Of a stretch of DNA of 64,000 nt, positions 33,628 through 43,038 are shown piece by piece. This stretch comes from Micromonospora wenchangensis (GTDB taxonomy: Bacteria; Actinomycetota; Actinomycetes; Mycobacteriales; Micromonosporaceae): assembly GCF_002210435.1 (NCBI RefSeq), contig NZ_MZMV01000023.1, positions 43,434 to 107,433 on the forward strand, given 5' to 3'. The position numbers were made by a program, and so were the translations under genes. How positions within the stretch are numbered: position 1 is the first letter of the stretch; each line of letters begins with the position of its first letter. Under the pieces are notes generated by a model, which did no database searches, had not been told where the DNA came from, and was given only the letters and a program-made list of their open reading frames with translations.

Positions 33628-35121
33628 TCACGCCGTCGTCGGCCCGGTCGCCGAAGCGCCGTCCCCGGCGGCGGCCGTCTGACCGGCGTGGCGCAGGCAC
33701 CAGAGGCGACGGGCGAGCGCGACCGCCCCCAGCACACAGCTGACCAGGGACAGCAGTGGCAGCAGCGGCAGCAGCCAGGCGAAGACGATCCAGTACCCGA
33801 CGTCGAAGGTCGCGCCGAAGAGCAGGATCGGCAGCACCGCGGGCAGCGTCGCACCCAGCACCGTCGCCAGGGTCAGGGGCACGAGCCGCAGGATCAGCAG
33901 CGGTCGTCGCGTCGTACGGCGTCGGACGGCCCAGCGGCGCGCCCGGACGACCGCGGTGACCAGCAGCGCCGCCAGCACCACCGTGAGCCCGAGCAGGACC
34001 GCGTTCACGGTGTCGAGCGGATTGCTCATCGGCCTCGTCGGTGTCCCGGTCCGTTCGGCGAGCAGGTTGGCCGACAGCTCGCCGGGCGCGCCGACGCTGT
34101 TGGTCAGGACGACGGCGGCCCTGCCCGTGGTGGGCGAGAAGACCATGTCCCCGGTCCACGTCGCCAGGGTCCCACCGTGGCCGATCGTCGGCGGGACGCC
34201 GGCGGCGGCCGGGCGGGCCTGCCAGCCCAGGGCGTAGTCGCCGGCCCCGGGCTGGACGGTGTGCAGCTCGGTCAGGGCGGCGGCGCTGAGCAGGCCGGCG
34301 CCGGGGCCGCCCTGGTTGAACCGCAGCCACCGCACCATGTCGTCCAGGGTCGAGATCACCCCGCCGTTGCCGGCGCACGTCCCCGGCATCTCCGGCACCG
34401 CGACGGCGAAGCCGAGCACGACCTCGTACCCGGACGGCAGCCCCTCGGCGCGATCGGAACATCCCGGCGTCGAGCGGGTGTGGGTCATCCCCAGCGGGGT
34501 GAACAGCTCGGCACGCAGGAACTCGTCGAAGGGCCGGCCCGACACCACCTCGACGATCCTCGCGGCGATCGTGAAGTTGGTGTTGTGGTAGACCGGTTCG
34601 CTGCCCGGATCGGCGGCCAGGGTCTCGTCGGCCAGCCGGGCCACGGCCTGCCGCGCGTCGCGCGGAGGCGGGAACACGTAGTCGTTGTTGGTGCTGCTCG
34701 ACAGGCCCGAGGTATGGCTGAGGAGGTGCCGCACGGTGATCGCGGTGAAGCGCGGATCGGCCATCCGGAATTCAGGAAGGACCGTGACGACCGGGTCGTC
34801 CAGCACGACGCGGCCCCGGTCGACCAGCAGCATGACCGCTGTCGCCGTCATCGACTTGCTCATCGAGGCGATCCGGAACGACGTCCCGGTCGTCACCGCG
34901 TCCCCGTCCCCGTCCCGGCCGCGGACGGTCGTCTCGACCGACGAGCCGTCGATCACGGCCGCCGCGATCCCCGGCGTCGCGTAGGCGGAACGGTAGTCGT
35001 CGACCAGCCCCCTGCCGGTGGCGTGGGCCGGCGTCGCCGAGCCGAACAGTACGGCGACGAGCACAGCGGCGACGGCGGACAGGCAGGTCACCCGGGGAGA
35101 ACGCAGACGTTGGAGAGGCAT
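33628..35121 (-). CDS. Membrane-anchored serine hydrolase (class C beta-lactamase/PBP4* type)
   Basis: The 497-residue protein has a Sec signal peptide (cleavage near HA-TG, residue 34), then a beta-lactamase-like domain with the active-site SxxK motif SMSK (86-89), YxN motif YHN (178-180) and a C-terminal HGGT in place of KTG. The last 100 or so residues hold three or four membrane helices, placing the catalytic domain outside the cell. Such proteins are D-aminopeptidases, esterases or PBP-like enzymes rather than true beta-lactamases. The ATG at 35121 begins the signal; an earlier Met pair adds 13 residues. Upstream (minus strand) lies a two-component system that may control it. Confidence 0.88.
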   Translation of the reverse strand: MPLQRLRSPRVTCLSAVAAVLVAVLFGSATPAHATGRGLVDDYRSAYATPGIAAAVIDGSSVETTVRGRDGDGDAVTTGTSFRIASMSKSMTATAVMLLVDRGRVVLDDPVVTVLPEFRMADPRFTAITVRHLLSHTSGLSSSTNNDYVFPPPRDARQAVARLADETLAADPGSEPVYHNTNFTIAARIVEVVSGRPFDEFLRAELFTPLGMTHTRSTPGCSDRAEGLPSGYEVVLGFAVAVPEMPGTCAGNGGVISTLDDMVRWLRFNQGGPGAGLLSAAALTELHTVQPGAGDYALGWQARPAAAGVPPTIGHGGTLATWTGDMVFSPTTGRAAVVLTNSVGAPGELSANLLAERTGTPTRPMSNPLDTVNAVLLGLTVVLAALLVTAVVRARRWAVRRRTTRRPLLILRLVPLTLATVLGATLPAVLPILLFGATFDVGYWIVFAWLLPLLPLLSLVSCVLGAVALARRLWCLRHAGQTAAAGDGASATGPTTA

Positions 35122-35199
35122 GACGTCGAACCTAGGCAGGCCGTCACCGACGGTCATCACACCACGGGGTGAGCCGGCACCACCCGGCAGAGTGAAATG

Positions 35200-35862
35200 T
35201 CAGCCGGGCAGATCGTGCCGACCGACCAGCCCGTTCTCGTACGCGTGGATCACCACGTGTACGCGGTCACGCAGGTCCAGCTTCTGCAGCACGGCCCGGA
35301 CGTGCGACTTCACCGTGTTCTCGCTCAGCACCAGTTCCGCGCAGATCTCGCCGTTGGACCTGCCCCGGGCGAGCAGGCCGAAGATCTCGACCTCGCGCGG
35401 GGTGAGGCCGTCCAGCGCCCGCGTCCGGCGCGTCGGCACCTGCCGGACGAGGTCGAGGACCGTCGCCGCCACCCCCGGGGCCAGCGCCGACGTCCCGGCG
35501 GCCACGTCACACACGGCCTGCGCCAGGACGGCGGGCCGGACGTCCTTGGTCAGGTAGCCGCTCGCGCCGGCCCGGATGGCGGCCACCACCAGTTCGTCGT
35601 CGTCGAACGTCGTCAGCATGAGCACCCGGGTCGCCGGTGCGATCCGGACGATCTCCGCCGTGGCGGCCACCCCGTCCATGCGCGGCATGCGGATGTCCAT
35701 CAGCACCACGTCGAGACGGTGCCGCCGGACGACCTCGACCGCGTCCCTGCCGTTGGCGACGTCGTGGGTGACCTCGATGCGTCCGTCGGCCGACAGGACC
35801 GTACGCAACGAGGTCCGCAACAGTTCCTGGTCGTCCACGAGCATCACCCGGATCCTGGTCAT
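35200..35862 (-). CDS. NarL/FixJ-type response regulator
   Basis: The 220-residue protein has a receiver domain (1-120) with the phosphoacceptor Asp56 in LMDIRMP, acidic pocket Asp10/Asp11 and a conserved Lys in LTKDV, then a LuxR-type helix-turn-helix (about 150-215: LTPREVEIFGLLARGRSNGE then NTVKSHVRAVL). The ATG at 35862 has a strong AAGGAGGGGG just upstream. It overlaps the end of the histidine kinase by 4 bp (ATGA), forming a standard kinase/regulator pair. The next gene downstream on this strand is the serine hydrolase, a possible target. Confidence 0.93.
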   Translation of the reverse strand: MTRIRVMLVDDQELLRTSLRTVLSADGRIEVTHDVANGRDAVEVVRRHRLDVVLMDIRMPRMDGVAATAEIVRIAPATRVLMLTTFDDDELVVAAIRAGASGYLTKDVRPAVLAQAVCDVAAGTSALAPGVAATVLDLVRQVPTRRTRALDGLTPREVEIFGLLARGRSNGEICAELVLSENTVKSHVRAVLQKLDLRDRVHVVIHAYENGLVGRHDLPG

Positions 35863-37079
35863 GCCCCCTCCTTCGTGGGCAGCAGCGCTCGCAGCACCCA
35901 TCCGTCGTCCCCCTGCGTCACCGACAGGGTGCCCCCGGCGGCGCGCACGCGTTCCCCGACGCCCAGCAGGCCGGTGCCGCGGCCGCCGGCGGCACCGAGC
36001 GCCGAGCCACCGGGGGCGCGGAGCGCCGAGCCACCGGGGGCGCGGAGCGCCGAGCCGCCGTCGTCGCGTACCTCCACCTCCAGCTCGGCCGGGCCCCACC
36101 GGAGCTGAACGGTCACCTCGACCGGCGGTTCGAGGTGCCGCAGCGCGTTGGTGACGCCCTCCTGCACGGTACGGAACGCCGCCACCTCGGCGCTCAGGCT
36201 CAGCGGTCGCCGCGGGCCCACCTCCGCGAACGTCACCGCGTGCAGCGGGCTGGCCGCCGCGGCCACCAGGTCGGCGACGGCGTCCAGCGAGATCGGCACC
36301 TGGTCGCGCCGGGCACCGGCGCGCGACGCCGTGGTGGCCGGCCCGAGGGTGGCCAGCATCGCCCGCAGACCCTGGTGGGCGTCCCGGCCCGCCTCGGCGA
36401 TGTCGCCGAGTTCACGGCGGGTCGCCGGGTCCGTCGTCGTCACCGCCGCGGCCTCGATCCGCGCGACCATCACGGTGACCGTGTGGGCGATCACGTCGTG
36501 CAGGTCACGGCGGATGCTGGCCCGCTCGTCCGCGACGGCCGCAGCCAGCCGTCCGCTCTCGGCCCGCCGGCCCGCCTCGCGCCGCCGACGCGCCAGCAGG
36601 GCCGCACCCCACACCCCGCCGACCACGAGCGTCAGCAGCCCGCCCTCGACCAGGAGGGTCCAGCCGGGGATCCCGGGGGGCAACCGGCCCCAGGCCACCA
36701 GCTCGGTGACGACGATCCCGAGCACGGCAACCGCCAGCGCGACCACCGAGGACCTGACCGGGACGAGGCCGGTCAGCCGCCACAACGTGACGGGGAACCA
36801 CAGGGCCGACGGCAGCAGGATCGCCGACCAGCTCGGAGAGGAGATCGTGGCCAGGACGAGCATGCCCAGCGCGGCGGTCGCGTACCCCGGCCACGGCCGG
36901 CGGCGGGACACCACGGCCGTCCCGTGGAGCAGGACGGCGGCGCCCGCCGCGGCGAGGATCTGCCACCCGGCTGCGCCGTAGTACCGGTTGCCCGCCAGGG
37001 CGAGCACCGTCGACACAGCCAGGACCACGTGCGCCATCACCGTCGCCGGCCGGGCGTCCTGGCGTGGGGTGGCTGTCAC
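35859..37079 (-). CDS. Histidine kinase (HisKA_3 type)
   Basis: The 406-residue sensor has about five membrane helices in the first 165 residues, a coiled segment, the dimerisation/phosphoacceptor helix with His194 in RDLHDVIAHT, and a HATPase domain (N-box EGVTNALRH, G-box GGRGTGLLGVGERV). The start is GTG at 37079. Within the HATPase, between the DDGG box and the G-box, a 24-bp DNA repeat encodes GGSALRAP twice plus a partial third copy, lengthening the ATP-lid loop. It pairs with the overlapping NarL-type regulator; the stimulus is unknown. Repeat number may vary between strains, which is inference. Confidence 0.92.
   Translation of the reverse strand: MTATPRQDARPATVMAHVVLAVSTVLALAGNRYYGAAGWQILAAAGAAVLLHGTAVVSRRRPWPGYATAALGMLVLATISSPSWSAILLPSALWFPVTLWRLTGLVPVRSSVVALAVAVLGIVVTELVAWGRLPPGIPGWTLLVEGGLLTLVVGGVWGAALLARRRREAGRRAESGRLAAAVADERASIRRDLHDVIAHTVTVMVARIEAAAVTTTDPATRRELGDIAEAGRDAHQGLRAMLATLGPATTASRAGARRDQVPISLDAVADLVAAAASPLHAVTFAEVGPRRPLSLSAEVAAFRTVQEGVTNALRHLEPPVEVTVQLRWGPAELEVEVRDDGGSALRAPGGSALRAPGGSALGAAGGRGTGLLGVGERVRAAGGTLSVTQGDDGWVLRALLPTKEGA
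35997..36060. repeat. 24-bp tandem repeat inside the histidine kinase gene
   Basis: Two identical 24-bp units (35997-36020 and 36021-36044, each starting GAGCGCCGAGCC) are followed by a partial third (36045-36056). Because 24 is a multiple of three, copy-number change keeps the frame and adds or removes eight residues (GGSALRAP) in the ATP-lid loop. Confidence 0.85.
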
Positions 37080-37204
37080 GGTGGTCGCCTTCTGGTGGGT
37101 TCCTGGTGCGAGCCGAGCCCGTCACGACGTGCCACAGAATAGCCAGGCAGGCGACGCCCCGCGCCGGTTCCCACGCGCCCCTGGCGCCTGTACGTCCCGC
37201 CCGG

Positions 37205-38152
37205 TCAGGGCAGCGCGGCGACGGCCGCGTGCAGCCAGGTGGACGCCGGGGCCTGCACCAGGGGCTGCGGTGCGCCGTTGATGGTGGCGGTCAGCGCGTG
37301 GTACCTGCCGAGCAGCTCGACGTGCCGGGCCACCTGCGGCCCGGGGTCGGCGGCGACGACCTGCCGCCGTACCTCGGTCAGGTCCCGCTCGCCGCAGAGA
37401 CTGCCGGTCAGCGCCACCCACCGCGTCGCCAACTGCCGGGCCTCGCGGGAGTCGACAGGTACGCCGGCCCCGGACGCGGCCCTGGCCTGCGCGAGGATCT
37501 CGACCTGTTCCGCGATCTGCGCCTGCGTCGACGGGTCGTCCCGCCCGTGGTCCGCCGCGTCGGCGAAGGTCTCACCGAAGTACTGGCGGACCGCCCGCCG
37601 GAACCCGGCGTCACGCACCATGTCGGCCAGCTCGATCCACGCGTCGAGCTGCCCACCGGTGGGGTCCTCCGGTAGCCGGGGCCGCCGCGGGCGCAGGTGG
37701 TCGACGAACTCCCCCATGTCGAGGCCGTCGGTGACCTCGCGCCAGAACTCCTCCACGAGTTGCTCACGGTCGTCGTCGGACATCGACGCCAGCCGGTGCA
37801 CGAGACCCACCTGCCCGGCCTCGCTGTCCTGCCGCACCACCGCCCGCAGCACGGCACGCCGGGTACGCAACCGCCCCAGCTGCCGCTCGACGAGCGCCAG
37901 ATGGGCGGTCGCGAGGTCCCGCACCGTTATCTCCTCGGCCAGCAACCGACGGATCTCGTCCAGCCCCGCGCCCAGGTCCCGCAGCGTACGCACCAGTTCG
38001 AGGGCCGCCACGCCCCGCGCGTCGTAGCACCGGTACCCGGCCCCGGTGTGTCCGGCGGGCGCGACGACGCCCTCGTCGGCATAGAACCGGATGGTGCTGA
38101 CACTCAGGCCCGTACGCCGGGCCACCTCACCGATCGACAACCACTCGTCCAT
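37205..38152 (-). CDS. MerR-family regulator with large C-terminal domain
   Basis: The roughly 315-residue product has a MerR winged helix-turn-helix (about 5-70: LSIGEVARRTGLSVSTIRFY, then YRCYDARGV), a coiled-coil dimerisation helix (about 75-115), and a long helical effector domain of about 200 residues with no family I can name. I prefer ATG 38152, which has AGGGTGG upstream; GTG 38161 would add three residues. Upstream, TTGACT (38190-38185 on the minus strand) and an imperfect TCTCCA/TTGAGA dyad are consistent with a MerR-type promoter. It may regulate itself. The ligand is unknown. Confidence 0.85.
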   Translation of the reverse strand: MDEWLSIGEVARRTGLSVSTIRFYADEGVVAPAGHTGAGYRCYDARGVAALELVRTLRDLGAGLDEIRRLLAEEITVRDLATAHLALVERQLGRLRTRRAVLRAVVRQDSEAGQVGLVHRLASMSDDDREQLVEEFWREVTDGLDMGEFVDHLRPRRPRLPEDPTGGQLDAWIELADMVRDAGFRRAVRQYFGETFADAADHGRDDPSTQAQIAEQVEILAQARAASGAGVPVDSREARQLATRWVALTGSLCGERDLTEVRRQVVAADPGPQVARHVELLGRYHALTATINGAPQPLVQAPASTWLHAAVAALP

Positions 38153-38310
38153 GACCACCACCCTGACGTCTCAAGCCACTGGAGAGTCAACAGCGGACCC
38201 GGCGAGCCGGACAGCGCGATGCCGTCGACCGGGCTCCCCCACCCGGCGGCACCGGGGTGTGGACCGAGCGCGGAAGGGCACCCGGACCCCTGACGGCAGG
38301 GGAACCGTCC

Positions 38311-38964
38311 CTACCGCTCGTCGATGTCGTAGCCGGCGGCCACGTCGGCACACTCGACGACACTCACCTGGTCGGCCCACAGGCGCAGGTAGGCCCGCGC
38401 ACCCTGGTCGCCCCGCGCGGTCGCGGCTGCCTGCGCCCAGTGGTCGCGGCCCAGCAGCACCGGATGGCCCGGCTCGCCGTCGTAGCAGGCGCGGACCAGG
38501 CAGCCCGGGTGCGTGTGGGTCAGCAGCCGGGCCACCGCCGCCGCGGTGACCCCGGGCATGTCCACCAGGTGCACGCACACGGCGGAGATCCCGGGCAGGC
38601 CGGCGGCCGTGTTCAGGCCGAGCCGTAACGACGAGGACATTCCCGCGGCCCAGAGCGGATTGTCGACGACGTGGACGCCCGCCAGGTCGACGGCCGACCG
38701 GGCCTGGTGGGCGCCGGCGCCGAGGACCGCGACGAGCGGGTCGCACCCCCCGTCGCGCAGCGCGCGGAGCGCCTGCCCGAGGAACACCGGTGCCTTCGGT
38801 CCTCCGTAGCGGCGTCCCGCCCCGGCGGCCAGGACCAGTCCGGCGACGGAGTTCGCCGCGCTGTCCGGGTTCGTCCCCGCCCGTGGGACGTCCGTCGACC
38901 TGTTGGGGCGGCTGAGGTCGTGGGGAGGGGGTGTCCGGCCGACCGGTGGCCGGGCGTCAACCAT
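38311..38964 (-). CDS. Molybdenum cofactor nucleotidyltransferase, MocA/MobA-like
   Basis: The 217-residue protein has the NTP-transferase signature LVLAAGAGRRYGGPKA (about 43-58) and HLVDMPGV (about 132), as in MocA, which attaches CMP to molybdopterin for xanthine-oxidase-family enzymes. The N-terminal 35 residues are Pro/Arg-rich and may be an extension or a wrong start; a later start is possible. Its ATG overlaps the end of the XdhC gene by 8 bp, and the molybdenum hydroxylase subunits lie just upstream in the same operon, supporting a role in cofactor maturation. Confidence 0.85.
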   Translation of the reverse strand: MVDARPPVGRTPPPHDLSRPNRSTDVPRAGTNPDSAANSVAGLVLAAGAGRRYGGPKAPVFLGQALRALRDGGCDPLVAVLGAGAHQARSAVDLAGVHVVDNPLWAAGMSSSLRLGLNTAAGLPGISAVCVHLVDMPGVTAAAVARLLTHTHPGCLVRACYDGEPGHPVLLGRDHWAQAAATARGDQGARAYLRLWADQVSVVECADVAAGYDIDER

Positions 38965-39943
38965 GGGCCGTCGTCGTCGCGTGGACGCCGATGGGGAGCC
39001 GGGAGTCGCGCAGTCGGCCGCCGGCCCGACCGTTTCCCGCCGCGACCACCTCGGCGAGGATGGACAGGGCCGCCTCGGCCAGCGACGCGCCGCCCAGGTC
39101 CAGTCCGGCGGGGCCGGCGAGCCGGTCCAGGCCGGGTGTGCCGGCGAGGCGTCGCAGGCGCTGGGTGTGGGTGGCCCGGCTGCCGAGGGCCGCCACGTGT
39201 CCCGCGCCGCCGGCCAGTGCCGCGCGGATGGCCTGGTCGTCGATACGGGGGTCGTGGCTCACCGCGACCACGGCGTCGCCGGGTCCGGGTGGGTGGTGGG
39301 TCAGCCACTCGCCAGGCCAGGCGCGCACCAGCCGGACGCTGGCCGGCAGCGCCCCGGACCCGACGTGGAGGGGCCGTGGGTCGATGACGGACACCGCCAG
39401 GTCCAGTGACTCCGCCAGGGTGGCCACCACCGCGGCCAGGTCGGTCGCTCCGGTGAGCACCAGTCGCCGTCGGCGCGGCAGCTCCTCGACGTACGTCGGT
39501 TGACTGTCGGGAAGTTGGGCCCTGGTCGGGGCCACCGACCACCGGTACGGCGGCTGTAGTCCGACGCCCACCGCGAGGGGTCTGTCCCGCCGTAACGCCA
39601 CGGTGATCGCGTCGTGCACCGGCGGCGGTGGCGCGGGCAGCACCAGCACCTGCATGGTGGCGGAGCAGGCGGGCGCTTCCTCCCACGGCAGCAGGAACTC
39701 CCCCGGCGTCACGGGCAGCACGTGCGCCGCCGCTCCGGCGAGGACCGCGCGGGCGGCCTCCACGACGACCGCCTCCACGCAGCCCCCGGACACCGAGCCG
39801 CGCCAGGTGCCGTCCGCCGCGACGGCCATCGTCGATCCGAGTGGCCGTGCTCCCGGGCCGTCGCGGGCCACCAGCCGGGCGAGGGCGACGGGGCGTCCGG
39901 CCCGGCGGTGGGCGTCGACGAACGACCAGACCTCACGCAGCAT
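38957..39943 (-). CDS. XdhC-family molybdenum cofactor insertion chaperone
   Basis: The 328-residue product has an N-terminal XdhC/CoxI domain (about 1-70, with GSTMAVAADGTWRGSVSGGC, typically binding Mo cofactor through Cys) and a C-terminal Rossmann-like XdhC domain (about 165-290; LVLTGATDLAAVV and VAVSHDPRIDD). XdhC proteins bind and sulfurate or insert the Mo cofactor into the large subunit. It overlaps the 3' end of the Mo subunit gene by 11 bp and the MocA gene by 8 bp, so all are one operon. Confidence 0.9.
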   Translation of the reverse strand: MLREVWSFVDAHRRAGRPVALARLVARDGPGARPLGSTMAVAADGTWRGSVSGGCVEAVVVEAARAVLAGAAAHVLPVTPGEFLLPWEEAPACSATMQVLVLPAPPPPVHDAITVALRRDRPLAVGVGLQPPYRWSVAPTRAQLPDSQPTYVEELPRRRRLVLTGATDLAAVVATLAESLDLAVSVIDPRPLHVGSGALPASVRLVRAWPGEWLTHHPPGPGDAVVAVSHDPRIDDQAIRAALAGGAGHVAALGSRATHTQRLRRLAGTPGLDRLAGPAGLDLGGASLAEAALSILAEVVAAGNGRAGGRLRDSRLPIGVHATTTAHG

Positions 39944-42046
39944 CGGGTGCGCCCGGGTCGGCGGGCTCCAGTACCCGGTCGAGGCGGATCGGGAGGATCC
40001 GCTGGCGGGTGCCGGTGGCGTGCCACACGGCGTTGGCGATCGCCGCTGCGGTGCCGGCCGTGCCGATCTCGCCGAGCCCGTTGAACCCCGACGGGTCCTG
40101 CGGCTCGTAGTCGGGCACGAAGTCGGCCTCGACGTCGGGCACGTCGGCGTGGGCGGCGACGTGGTAGCCGGCGAAGTCGCCGTTGGTCTGCCTGCCGGTG
40201 CGCGGGTCGCGCACGGTCTCCTCGTGCAGGGCCATGGAGAGCCCCATGATCATTCCGCCGATCACCTGGCTACGGGCGAGCAGCGGGTTGATCACCCGGC
40301 CCACGGCGAACATGCCGAGCAGGCGGCGTACCCGTACCTCGCCGGTCGACGGGTCGACGGTTACCTCCGCGAAGACGGCGCTGTAGGTCTGCCGTTCCCG
40401 GCCGGGCTGGTAGTCGATCATCGTGGTGGTGTCCACCGTCGCGGTCACCGGCCGGGCCGGGTCGCCCAGCCTCGTCCGCAGTTCCCTGGCGGCCTCGATG
40501 ATGGCGAAGGACCAGGACGTCGTGCCCCGGGAGCCGCCCGCGCCCCAGGCCATGCCGAGGTCGCTGTCGCCGATCCGGATGCGGACCCGCTCCGTGCCGA
40601 CCCCGAGCGCGTCGGCGGCGACCGCCGTCAGCACGGTACGGGCACCCGTGCCGATGTCACTCGCGCCGACCGACACCGTGAACGTCCCGTCCGCCTCGGC
40701 CGTGATCGAGGCCGTCGACGGGAACACCCCGGCGCTGAACGACGTGGCGGCCAGACCGGTGCCGACCAGCAGCGGACCCTCGCGCCGGACACGGGGACGC
40801 CTGTCGCGGGTGGCCCAGCCGAACCGGCGCGCGCCCTCCCGCAGGCAGGAGACCAGGCGGCGGCTGCTGAAGGGCAACCCCGACACGGGCCCGACCACGG
40901 GCTGGTTGCGCAGGCGCAACTCCAGCGGGTCGAGGTCGAGCCGCTCCGCCACCTCGTCGATCGCCGACTCCAGGGCGAACGAGCCGGGTGTCGCGCCCGG
41001 CCCGCGCATCGAGGCCGGCGGCAGGATGTCGAGGGGCACGGCGGTGAGCTGCGTGCGGATCGCCGGTGCCGCGTACAGGATCTTGGCCTGCTCGGTGCAC
41101 CACTCGATGTACTCGGCCAGCGGTGAGAGGGCGTACGCCGGCCGGTGGTGGATGGCACGCAGCAGGCCGTCGGCGTCGGCGCCGATGCGCACCAGCTGGT
41201 CCGTCGGGGGCCGCGACGCGGTCGCCTCGAAGACCTGCGCCCGGGTCATGACGACCCGCACCGGGCGTCCGAACCGCTCACTGGCCATCGACCCGAGGAT
41301 CACCTGCGGGCCGCAGGCGCCCTTGCCGCCGAAGCCGCCCCCGACATGCTCGGCGCGGATGTGCACCCGCTCCCGGTCGATGGACCACAGCGCGGCCAGA
41401 ACCTCGGACACGCTGAACGCACCCTGGTTGGCGTCCACGGCGTACACGTGGCCCCGTCCCACCACACGGTCGCGGCATGCGGCTCCAGGGCGCTGTGGCT
41501 CTCCTCCGGAGTGCGGTAACGCTCGCTGACCACGACCGCCGACCTCGACAGTTCCGCGTCGACGTCGCCGGTGTCCGCCTCCGGGCCGAAGGCGGTCGAT
41601 CCCGGCCGTGCGGCCGGGTGCTCCAGGCTGAAGTCCAGGTCGTGCGGTTCGACGTCGTAGGTCACCCGCAGCGCCGCCACTGCCGCCCTGGCCTGCTCGG
41701 GCGTCTCGGCCACCGCCAGTGCCACCGGCCGGCCGGCGTACGGGATCACGTCGTCCTGGAGCAGTTGCATGCTGCCGTCCGGCCCGAAGTAGTTGCCGGC
41801 CCGGGGGTTGAGCCGGGGCGCGTTGCGGTGGTCGAGCACCCCCAGCACGCCCGGCATGCCGAGCGCGGTCGAGGTGTCGATGTCGCGGATCCGGCCCCGG
41901 GAGATGGGCGCGGTCACCATCCAGCCGTGGACCAGGTCCGGCATCGGCACGTCCGCGGCGTAGCGGGCGGCACCGGTGACCTTCAGCGGACCCTCGATCC
42001 GGGGGCGGGGAGCGCCGACGGCACCAGGGTCGAGGTTCGTGCTCAT
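39933..42046 (-). pseudogene. Molybdenum-binding subunit of xanthine dehydrogenase/aldehyde oxidase, frameshifted
   Basis: The N-terminal part (from ATG 42046, RBS GGAGGG) reads MSTNLDPGAVGAP and GAARYAADVPMPD in one frame up to HAATVWWDG. The remainder (HVYAVDANQGAF, GGGFGGKGACG, GASDIGTGART, GLGEIG with the catalytic Glu) is in the next frame. The shift falls at a run of four C (41452-41455 on the plus strand; GGGG in the gene). One extra G would restore an intact product of about 704 residues, the normal length for a YagR/PaoC-like Mo subunit, with catalytic Glu near residue 660. Either the gene is broken or the homopolymer was miscalled. Neighbouring subunits and maturation genes are intact, which favours a recent change or an error. 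Confidence 0.8.
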
Positions 42047-43038
42047 CGGTTTCCCTCCGTTGCGGCGAGCCCACCGAGCACGGCCCCGACGAGGTTCCGC
42101 GCCAGGGCCACCTTGTACCCGTTGTCGCGCAGGGGCCGGGCGGTGCTCAGTTCCGCCTCGGCGGCGGCGCGGAACAGCTCGGCGGTGGGCCGGGCGTCGC
42201 GGAGCACCGCCTCGGCGGTACGGGCCCGCCACGGATGCGACGCCACACCGCCGAGGGCGACGCGCACGTCGCGTACCACGCCGTCGCGGATGTCGAGCGC
42301 GGCGGCGACGGAGACCGTCGCGAAGGCGTACGACGCGCGCTCGCGGACCTTGCGGTAACACGACCGAGGGGTGTGCGCGGACCCGGGCAGGACGACGGCG
42401 GTGATCAGCGCGCCGGGCGGCAGCGCGGTCTCCCGGTCCGGACGGTCGTCGACCGGCAGGTAGAACTGCTCCAACGGGATCTCACCGGTGCCGTCGAGCG
42501 TCTCGTAGCGCACGACCGCGTCGAAGGCGCAGAGCGCCACCGCCAGGTCCGAGGGGTGGGTGGCCACACAGTGCGCGGTGTGGCCGAGGATCGCGTGGTT
42601 GTGGTGCACCCCCTCGATGGCGGCACACCCGCTGCCGGGGATCCGCTTGTTGCAGGGTGAGGAGAGGTCGGTGAAGTAGCCGCAGCGGGTCCGCTGCAAC
42701 AGGTTGCCACCCACCGTGGCCATGTTCCGCAGTTGGCCGGATGCGCCCGCCAACACGGCCTGGGCCAGCGCCGGGAACCGGCGGCGCACCTCGGGGTGGG
42801 CGGCTGCGTCGCTGTTCGTGGTGGTCGCACCGATGACCAGCCCGCCGTCCGGTGCCACCTGGACGCCGTCGAGGGGAAGCCGCCGTACGTCCACCAACCG
42901 GGTCGGCTCCTCGACCCCGCACTTCATCAGGTCGACGAGGTTGGTGCCACCGCCCAGATACCGGGCGCCGGCGTTACGGGCGACCGCCGTGAGCGCCTCG
43001 TGGACCTGCGTGGCGTGCTGATAGGCGAACTCCTTCAC
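42043..43038 (-). CDS. FAD-binding subunit of molybdenum hydroxylase (YagS/PaoB-like, 4Fe-4S)
   Basis: The 331-residue subunit has the CoxM/FAD-binding motifs LGGGTNLVDLMK (28-39) and ATVGGNLLQRTRC (107-119). It also has the Cys set C119, C129, C138 and C157 (in CGYF, PCNK, SGCAAIEG and HCVATHPSD), which matches the extra 4Fe-4S cluster of PaoB/YagS-type subunits. It would pass electrons from the Mo site to its FAD. GTG 43038 overlaps the 2Fe-2S gene stop (GTGA), and its stop overlaps the Mo-subunit ATG, all 4-bp overlaps. It is cytoplasmic, with no signal. Confidence 0.92.
   Translation of the reverse strand: MKEFAYQHATQVHEALTAVARNAGARYLGGGTNLVDLMKCGVEEPTRLVDVRRLPLDGVQVAPDGGLVIGATTTNSDAAAHPEVRRRFPALAQAVLAGASGQLRNMATVGGNLLQRTRCGYFTDLSSPCNKRIPGSGCAAIEGVHHNHAILGHTAHCVATHPSDLAVALCAFDAVVRYETLDGTGEIPLEQFYLPVDDRPDRETALPPGALITAVVLPGSAHTPRSCYRKVRERASYAFATVSVAAALDIRDGVVRDVRVALGGVASHPWRARTAEAVLRDARPTAELFRAAAEAELSTARPLRDNGYKVALARNLVGAVLGGLAATEGNR

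Noticed and set aside
33628..35121. Antibiotic-resistance beta-lactamase
   Set aside because: SxxK and YxN are present, but HGG replaces KTG and the protein ends in membrane helices, as in PBP4*/esterase-type serine hydrolases rather than AmpC enzymes.
35997..36060. CRISPR-like repeats
   Set aside because: The 24-bp copies are directly tandem with no spacers and lie in frame within a kinase gene. No CRISPR array or cas gene was seen anywhere in the window.
41470..42074. N-terminal 200 residues of the long Mo-subunit frame as read from 42074
   Set aside because: That stretch is out of frame (Arg/Pro/Gly-rich); the real N-terminus is in the adjacent frame from ATG 42046, which is why a frameshift is called.
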